Below, in pieces: positions 60,014 to 64,000 of a stretch of 64,000 nucleotides of DNA. Source of the stretch: Ensifer adhaerens (GTDB lineage: Bacteria > Pseudomonadota > Alphaproteobacteria > Rhizobiales > Rhizobiaceae); NCBI RefSeq assembly GCF_013283195.1, contig NZ_JABEKT010000006.1, positions 1 to 64,000 on the forward strand. Reading direction: 5' to 3'. Made by a program: the position numbers and the translations under genes. Position 1 is the first letter of the stretch, and the number at the start of each line of letters is the position of its first letter. The notes below the pieces were generated by a model, which worked only from the letters and a program-made list of their open reading frames with translations, was not told the DNA's origin and made no database searches.

Positions 60014-61092
60014 GCTGGTCGAGAACCCCGCACCTGGTCATACCGATTGCCGCATTGCTGCTGCTGGTCGGATGCCAGAAGGAAGAGGAACAGGTAACCG
60101 AGGTCGCTCGTCCGGTGCTATCGATGGTCGTCAGCCAGCGCGTCGACGCGGCTGCGAGCTTTGCCGGAACGGTGCAACCGAAGGTCCAGACGGAGCTTGG
60201 CTTCCGGGTTATCGGCCGGCTCGTCGCCCGTGATGTGACCGTCGGCGATGCGGTGATCGCGGGCGCCGAGCTTGCGGCCCTCGATCCGACTGCCTTCGAA
60301 CTGGCCCTGCGGTCGGCAAAGGCCGACCAGGCAAGTGCCGAGGCAACCCTTGCCAATGCGGCTGCCGCCGAGGAGCGGCTCACCGCTCTCTTGAAGACTG
60401 ATACTGAATCCCAGGCCACAGTCGACAGTGCCCAGCAAGCGCACGAGGCGGCGCAGGCATCGCTGATAAGGGCAACGGCGGGGCTGGCGAAGTCCGAGGA
60501 ACAGCTCTCCTATACCAAGCTGAAGTCCGATTTCGACGGCATCGTTACGGCGACCGGAGCTGAGGTCGGCCAGGTGGTGTCGGCCGGCGAGATGGTCGTG
60601 ACCGTTGCAAGGCCCGGCGAGCGCGACGCGGTCGTCGACGTGCCCGACGGCATCGCGCTGTTTCCGATCGGCACGCCGTTCTCGGTCGCGCTGCAGATCA
60701 ATCCGGATCTCAAGGTCAATGGCACGGTGCGCGAGATCGCGCCGGCCGCCGACCCGGTCACCCGAACCCGGCGCGTGAAGATCGCGCTCGACAATCCGCC
60801 TGTCGGGTTCAGGCTGGGAACGACTATTACCGCAACGCGACAGGGCGCCGAGCATGAACTCATGCTCATTCCGTCGACTGCGGTGTTCGAGCGGGAAGGG
60901 AAGAGTTTTGTCTGGATCGTCAATGAACAGGGCGGTGATGTCACGGCACGGGAAGTTGAAATCGGCGCCGATGCCGGCGGCCTGAGGCCGGTGACCTCAG
61001 GGCTCAAGCCGGGAGAGCGCATTGCCACCGCGGGCGTGCACAGCCTTGAGGAAGGCCAGAAGATAAAGATTTCCGACGGAGCGCGTTCATGA
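60010..61092 (+). CDS. RND efflux periplasmic adaptor lipoprotein, second
   Basis: This 360-residue adaptor has a lipobox (ALLLLVGC), the lipoyl motif VQTELGFRVIGRLVARDVTVGDAV, a coiled coil at about 95-170 and barrel strands. It is a diverged paralogue of the preceding protein. Two adaptors beside one RND pump suggest a heteromeric adaptor ring. The RND gene starts within its stop codon. Confidence 0.9.
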   Translation: MSWSRTPHLVIPIAALLLLVGCQKEEEQVTEVARPVLSMVVSQRVDAAASFAGTVQPKVQTELGFRVIGRLVARDVTVGDAVIAGAELAALDPTAFELALRSAKADQASAEATLANAAAAEERLTALLKTDTESQATVDSAQQAHEAAQASLIRATAGLAKSEEQLSYTKLKSDFDGIVTATGAEVGQVVSAGEMVVTVARPGERDAVVDVPDGIALFPIGTPFSVALQINPDLKVNGTVREIAPAADPVTRTRRVKIALDNPPVGFRLGTTITATRQGAEHELMLIPSTAVFEREGKSFVWIVNEQGGDVTAREVEIGADAGGLRPVTSGLKPGERIATAGVHSLEEGQKIKISDGARS

Positions 61093-64000
61093 AGAAGTTC
61101 AACCTTTCGGACTGGGCGCTCGATCACAGCTCGATGGTCTGGTACTTCATGATCGTCTTCGTCGTGCTCGGCATTACGTCCTATGTCGAGCTCGGCCGCG
61201 AGGAGGACCCGTCCTTTACCATCAAGACGATGACGATCTCGGCCGCCTGGCCGGGTGCGTCGGTCGAGGAAACCACGCTTCAGGTTACCGAGCGCATCGA
61301 GCGCAAGCTCGAGGAACTGGAATCGCTCGACTACACCAAGAGCATGACGACGCCGGGCCAGACGCTGGTCTTCGTCAACCTGAAACCGGAGACGAAGGCG
61401 CGCAATGTGGCGGCGACCTGGGTCACGGTTCGCAACATGATCAACGACATTCGCGGGGACTTTCCTTCGGGTGTCATCGGGCCTGCCTTCAACGACCGCT
61501 TCGGCGACGTTTTCGGCAACATCTATGCCTTCACCGGCGACGGGCTGACGCCGCGGCAGCTGCGCGACTATGTCGAGGATGCGCGCCGCGATATCCTGAC
61601 GGTACCGAATATTGGCAAGGTCGATCTGATCGGCGCGCAGGACGAGGTGATCTACCTCGAGTTTTCGCCGCGCCAGCTCGCAGCCCTCGGCATCAACCAA
61701 CAGCAGGTGATCGAGACGCTGCAGGCACAGAATGCGGTCTCACCCTCTGGCGTCATCCAGACCGAAGGTGAGCGCGTCAGCATTCGTGTCGGCGGCCAGT
61801 TTTCATCGGAAGAAAGCATCCGTTCGGTCAACCTGCAGGTCAATGACCGATTTTTCCGTCTCAGCGACATTGCCACGATCACCCGCGGCTACGTCGATCC
61901 GCCCTCCGCCCTTTTCCGCTTCGAGGGCAAGCCCGCGATCGGGCTGGCGATCGGCATGAAGCAGGGTTCCAATCTGCTCGATTTCGGCAAGGCGGTGGAG
62001 CGGAAGATCGAGCGCCTGGAGCAGAGGTTGCCTGTCGGCGTCGACGTTCACCTCGTGTCCGACCAGCCGCTCGTGGTCGAAGAGGCGGTCTCCGGCTTCA
62101 CGCAGGCGCTGTTCGAAGCGGTGATCATCGTTCTTGCCGTCAGCTTCGTCAGCCTTGGCATGCGCGCCGGCCTGGTCGTGGCGCTTTCCATTCCGCTGAC
62201 GCTGGCGATCACCTTCGTTTTCATGTCCTATTGGGGCATCTCGCTGCAGCGCGTTTCGCTCGGTGCGCTGATCATCGCCCTCGGCCTGCTGGTCGACGAT
62301 GCGATGATTGCGGTGGAAATGATGGTAGCGCGGCTGGAGGTCGGCGATTCGCTGCGCAAGGCGGCGACCTACGTCTACACTTCGACAGCCTTTCCGATGT
62401 TGACGGGCACGCTCGTTACCGTTGCCGGTTTCATCCCGATCGGCCTCAACAACAGCGCGGCCGGCGAATTCACCTTCACCTTGTTCGTCGTCATCGCCAT
62501 TTCTCTGCTCGTCTCGTGGATCGTTGCGGTGATCTTCGCGCCGCTTCTGGGCGTCACCATCCTGCCGAAGACGATGAAGCAGCATGCCGGAGAAAAAGGC
62601 CGGATCGGGCGGCTGTTTTCCAGGCTTCTCGATCTCTGCATGCACTGGCGCTGGACCACGATCATCGCCACCGTCGCCGTCTTCTGCCTTTCGGTCTTCG
62701 GCATGGGTTTCGTCCAACAGCAGTTCTTTCCCTCATCCGACCGGCCTGAGATCATCGTCGATTGGTCGCTGCCGCAGAATTCCTCGATCGAGGAAACCAA
62801 CGCACAGATGGCGAAGTTCGAGAAAGAGAAGCTTGCCGGCAACCCGGATGTGTTGCGCTGGTCGAGCTATGTCGGCGAGGGGGCTGTGCGCTTCGTCCTA
62901 TCCTTCGACGTTCAGCCGCCGCACCCCTCCTTCGGCCAGATGATCATCGTCACCAAGGGGCTCGACGTCCGCGACAAGGTGCGCGCCGACTTGCAAGCCT
63001 ATCTCAAGCAGACATTCCCGGGAACGGACGCTTACGTGAAGTTGCTCGACATCGGCCCGCCGGTCGGTCGGCCGATCCAGTATCGCGTCAGCGGGCCCGA
63101 TATCGAACAGGTGCGTAAGCATGCGCTCGATCTCAGCGCCGTGCTCGGCCGCAACCCGCAACTGGGCGAGATCGTTTTCGACTGGAACGAGCCGGCGCGC
63201 ATGATCAAGGTCGACGTGCTGCAGGACAAGGCGCGCCAGCTCGGCGTGACCTCGCAGGATATCGCGAATGCCCTCAACGGCATTGTCGGGGGAACGACAG
63301 TCACACAGGTGCGCGACGACATCTACCTGATCGACGTGATCGGCCGGGCGCGCGACTCCGAGCGGCAATCGATCGAAACGCTGCGCGATCTCCAGCTTCC
63401 CGGCGCCAACGGCAATTCCGTGCCCTTGGCGGCTGTTGCCAACTTCCGCTACGAAATGGAGCAGCCGGTCGTCTGGCGCCGTTCGCGCCTGCCGACGATC
63501 ACGGTCAAGGCGGCGATCAACGGTACGGCACAGCCCTCGACGGTTTCGGCGCAGCTGGAAAAGGACGTGGCGGCGTTTGGCGCCGGGCTTCCGGACGGTT
63601 ACAGGATCGAGATCGGCGGCACCATTGAGGAAAGCGCCAAGAGCCAGGCACCGATCGTCGCCGTCGTGCCCCTGATGCTGTTTGTGATGGCGACGATCCT
63701 GATGATCCAGCTGCAGAGCTTCTCGCGACTGTTCCTGGTCTTTGCCGTGGCGCCACTGGCGCTGATCGGCGTCGTCGCGGCGCTGCTTCCAAGCGGCGCA
63801 CCGCTCGGCTTTGTCGCGATCCTTGGCGTGCTGGCGCTGATCGGCATTCTCATCCGCAACTCGGTCATCCTCGTCGTGCAGATCGAGGATCTGCGCAAGG
63901 AGGGGGTGGCCGCCTGGGATGCGGTGCGCGAGGCGACCGAGCATCGCATGCGGCCGATCATGCTGACGGCCGCAGCCGCAAGCCTCGGGCTGATCCCGAT
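61089..64000 (+). CDS. RND-family efflux permease (partial, runs off the window)
   Basis: The first 970 residues of a proton-driven AcrB-type pump are visible and the 3' end is missing. The N-terminal helix (VWYFMIVFVVLGITSYVEL) precedes the porter domain. The proton relay helix reads LIIALGLLVDDAMIAVEMM, with the two adjacent aspartates conserved, and LALIGILIRNSVILVVQIEDL lies in the second half. The short N-terminus and the REEDP motif match the HAE1-like subgroup without the AcrB hairpin. ATGA overlap couples it to the second adaptor gene. Confidence 0.93.
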   Translation, partial: MKKFNLSDWALDHSSMVWYFMIVFVVLGITSYVELGREEDPSFTIKTMTISAAWPGASVEETTLQVTERIERKLEELESLDYTKSMTTPGQTLVFVNLKPETKARNVAATWVTVRNMINDIRGDFPSGVIGPAFNDRFGDVFGNIYAFTGDGLTPRQLRDYVEDARRDILTVPNIGKVDLIGAQDEVIYLEFSPRQLAALGINQQQVIETLQAQNAVSPSGVIQTEGERVSIRVGGQFSSEESIRSVNLQVNDRFFRLSDIATITRGYVDPPSALFRFEGKPAIGLAIGMKQGSNLLDFGKAVERKIERLEQRLPVGVDVHLVSDQPLVVEEAVSGFTQALFEAVIIVLAVSFVSLGMRAGLVVALSIPLTLAITFVFMSYWGISLQRVSLGALIIALGLLVDDAMIAVEMMVARLEVGDSLRKAATYVYTSTAFPMLTGTLVTVAGFIPIGLNNSAAGEFTFTLFVVIAISLLVSWIVAVIFAPLLGVTILPKTMKQHAGEKGRIGRLFSRLLDLCMHWRWTTIIATVAVFCLSVFGMGFVQQQFFPSSDRPEIIVDWSLPQNSSIEETNAQMAKFEKEKLAGNPDVLRWSSYVGEGAVRFVLSFDVQPPHPSFGQMIIVTKGLDVRDKVRADLQAYLKQTFPGTDAYVKLLDIGPPVGRPIQYRVSGPDIEQVRKHALDLSAVLGRNPQLGEIVFDWNEPARMIKVDVLQDKARQLGVTSQDIANALNGIVGGTTVTQVRDDIYLIDVIGRARDSERQSIETLRDLQLPGANGNSVPLAAVANFRYEMEQPVVWRRSRLPTITVKAAINGTAQPSTVSAQLEKDVAAFGAGLPDGYRIEIGGTIEESAKSQAPIVAVVPLMLFVMATILMIQLQSFSRLFLVFAVAPLALIGVVAALLPSGAPLGFVAILGVLALIGILIRNSVILVVQIEDLRKEGVAAWDAVREATEHRMRPIMLTAAAASLGLIP

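Overview
The window is a gene-dense, GC-rich stretch of an alphaproteobacterial chromosome, most likely Rhizobiaceae and probably Ensifer/Sinorhizobium-like. This assignment is an inference. It rests on two RIME-like palindromic mosaic repeats, GGAAC-N16/17-CGTT (EcfG-type) general-stress promoters, a coxMNOP-type terminal oxidase, an HWE-family histidine kinase, and many ABC importers. No phage, plasmid or CRISPR signature was found. The only mobile trace is a lone IS3-type OrfA.

Layout. 8-123: initiator tRNA and terminator. 677-7171: a LuxR-type regulator with a degenerate receiver, a RIME repeat, the orphan OrfA, then a dedicated type I secretion pair (ABC ATPase plus HlyD adaptor) beside two secreted glycine-rich proteins of unfamiliar type. 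7560-11235: DUF3300, DUF2950 and membrane-protein genes. 11251-16219: aa3-type cytochrome oxidase operon (coxM-N-O-P plus subunit IV) and a c-type cytochrome. 16432-22597: FadR-type regulator, trans-sulfuration PLP enzyme and sugar-type ABC importer. 22742-25988: small exported protein, M24 peptidase, PuuR-like XRE-cupin regulator and a second FadR-type regulator.

26043-28720: gamma-glutamylputrescine synthetase and oxidase. 28966-32925: general-stress region with tandem EcfG promoters, a single-domain response regulator, an HWE kinase, a transglutaminase-like pseudoenzyme and a 49-residue membrane protein. 33360-41326: TetR regulator, PotD/B/C/A-type importer, metallo-beta-lactamase-fold hydrolase, aldehyde dehydrogenase and an EamA transporter. 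41432-51951: aminotransferase, LysR regulator, agmatinase-family ureohydrolase, an amino-acid-type importer without its own ATPase, a second polyamine-type importer, and a carbon-nitrogen hydrolase. Together 24.3-52 kb looks like a large polyamine and guanidino-compound uptake and catabolism region. 52057-56491: ring-cleaving dioxygenase, FMN reductase, a dioxygenase-hydrolase fusion and an SDR, resembling quinone/hydroquinone detoxification. 56702-58707: Crp/Fnr regulator, dps with an EcfG promoter and a second single-domain response regulator. 58910-64000: a tripartite RND efflux operon with two lipoprotein adaptors; its permease runs off the window.

The best candidate for an undescribed system is 1.9-7.3 kb. 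Two glycine-rich proteins share an internal module and a short C-terminal tail, and the larger has four degenerate repeats of 71-85 residues. A 17/19-identical 19-bp element lies 133-135 bp upstream of both genes. Next to them is a secretion ATPase whose signature motif and catalytic glutamate are both altered.
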